Positions 47,957 to 48,559 of a DNA stretch of 48,559 nt are shown here, piece after piece. Below the pieces are notes generated by a model, which did not search any database, was not told where the DNA came from, and saw nothing but the letters and a program-made list of their open reading frames with translations. The stretch covers positions 1 through 48,559 of the forward strand of contig JAJSPD010000152.1 in assembly GCA_021307315.1 (NCBI GenBank). Direction: 5' to 3'. The translations under genes were made by a program, and so were the position numbers. Positions within the stretch are counted from its first letter, which is position 1. The number at the start of each line of letters is the position of its first letter. This DNA is from Bisporella sp. PMI_857. Its lineage: Eukaryota; Ascomycota; Leotiomycetes; Helotiales; Helotiaceae.

Positions 47957-48559
47957 CTGAGGTCAAATGGTGATCGCTTTAGTGAGAACGATTGGTTTTT
48001 TAGGTATTTTGACTATTTTCAATTGATTACTGTTAGTTTTTCAACGCAGCTGTTATTTATTTGCCGGATTATAAAAATAGATACAAGTTTAAATTTTATA
48101 ATGATTATATTTGAAATAGTTTAATTGATTAATTAAAGGGTAAACTACAATGTCGAAGTCAAAAAGTGTACTTACAAAAGTGATTTATTTATGAATATTT
48201 GTGAACGTTTATGCGAAGTTTATGAAAAGTTTTTTGATTAGTCATTGTGCTTAGTAAACATTTGTGAAAGTTTATAAATATTTGTGCAAAGTTTATGAAA
48301 TTTTCTGCTTAATCAGCTTAATTGACCAATTAAACTACATATAATACTACGTACGAAAACTTGAATAACAATACAACTACACAATATTTCATTAAATTGC
48401 CGGATCATATTAATAATTTAATATACAAGCTACAATATGTGCTATTTAAAAGTACTAATATGTGTTGTTGAATAGGACAACTACAGCGTTGAAAACAACT
48501 AATTGATGTACTAACAAACCAAAAATCGTTACACTAAAATCATCCCCATTTGACCTCAG
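47957..48559. mobile_element. AT-rich ~600-bp element with TIRs (non-autonomous)
   Basis: The segment begins CTGAGGTCAAATGG and the last bases of the window are its inverse, CCATTTGACCTCAG. Similarity between the two ends continues for about 40 bp with a few mismatches (TTTAGTG, AACGATT blocks). The interior is very AT-rich, has no ORF and contains degenerate repeats of TTTATGAAAAG / TTTGTGAA type. It resembles a MITE. The window ends exactly at the presumed right terminus, so the target duplication cannot be checked. Confidence 0.7.

Overview
This window is nuclear DNA from a filamentous ascomycete (Pezizomycotina). Genes are broken by short introns of about 45-106 bp with fungal-type donors (GTATGT, GTAAGT) and CTAAC/CTGAC-like branch sites. 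The families are fungal: Zn2Cys6 regulators with the fungal-specific middle homology region, HET, RTA1-like, DUF3176, tannase/feruloyl esterase, and a Mutator-like element whose decay looks like RIP. I cannot name the species. All exon models below were derived by hand, and each keeps frame across every junction.

Layout. 1-9.8 kb: a 151-bp MITE (copy 1), a MYND zinc-finger protein, an unrecognised 208-aa protein and an APH-like phosphotransferase. 9.9-11.7 kb: a DUF3176 membrane protein. 13.3-20.7 kb: an intact sulfatase, a divergent MFS sugar-type transporter and a Zn2Cys6 regulator, which look like a small catabolic cluster. 21.4-23.75 kb: a decayed Mutator-like element with 53-bp perfect terminal repeats and a 10-bp target duplication, lying 100 bp upstream of a second Zn2Cys6 regulator (23.9-25.2 kb). 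25.7-27.7 kb: a secreted tannase/feruloyl esterase with eight exons, two GC-AG introns and a 16-bp exon. 27.9-29 kb: tandem repeats and an LTR-like repeat. 30.4-35.7 kb: a tartrate/D-malate-type dehydrogenase facing a regulator that has the middle homology region but no zinc cluster. Upstream of that, on the same strand, is a short protein with a complete zinc cluster but no middle homology region, so the two may be halves of one regulator. 36.7-39.8 kb: a gene graveyard with a TPR relic, a HET-domain pseudogene and a GNAT pseudogene. 41.2-43.5 kb: another full Zn2Cys6 regulator. 44.7-45.7 kb: an RTA1-like membrane protein. 46.6-47.7 kb: a truncated ABC-transporter pseudogene carrying MITE copy 2. 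47.96 kb to the right edge: an AT-rich element with terminal inverted repeats.

How the genes may work together (inference). The sulfatase, transporter and regulator could release, import and control use of a sulfated substrate; a TTCGGTACCGAA palindrome in the shared transporter/regulator promoter is a candidate operator. The tannase and the tartrate/malate-type dehydrogenase suggest use of plant-derived phenolic esters and organic acids. The rest is accessory: five regulator-type genes, decayed self-recognition-type genes and several non-autonomous transposons. The most unusual signals are the MITE pair whose two arms vary together, the enrichment of GC-AG introns (3 of about 42 modelled), the micro-exons of 14 and 16 bp, and the apparently split regulator.
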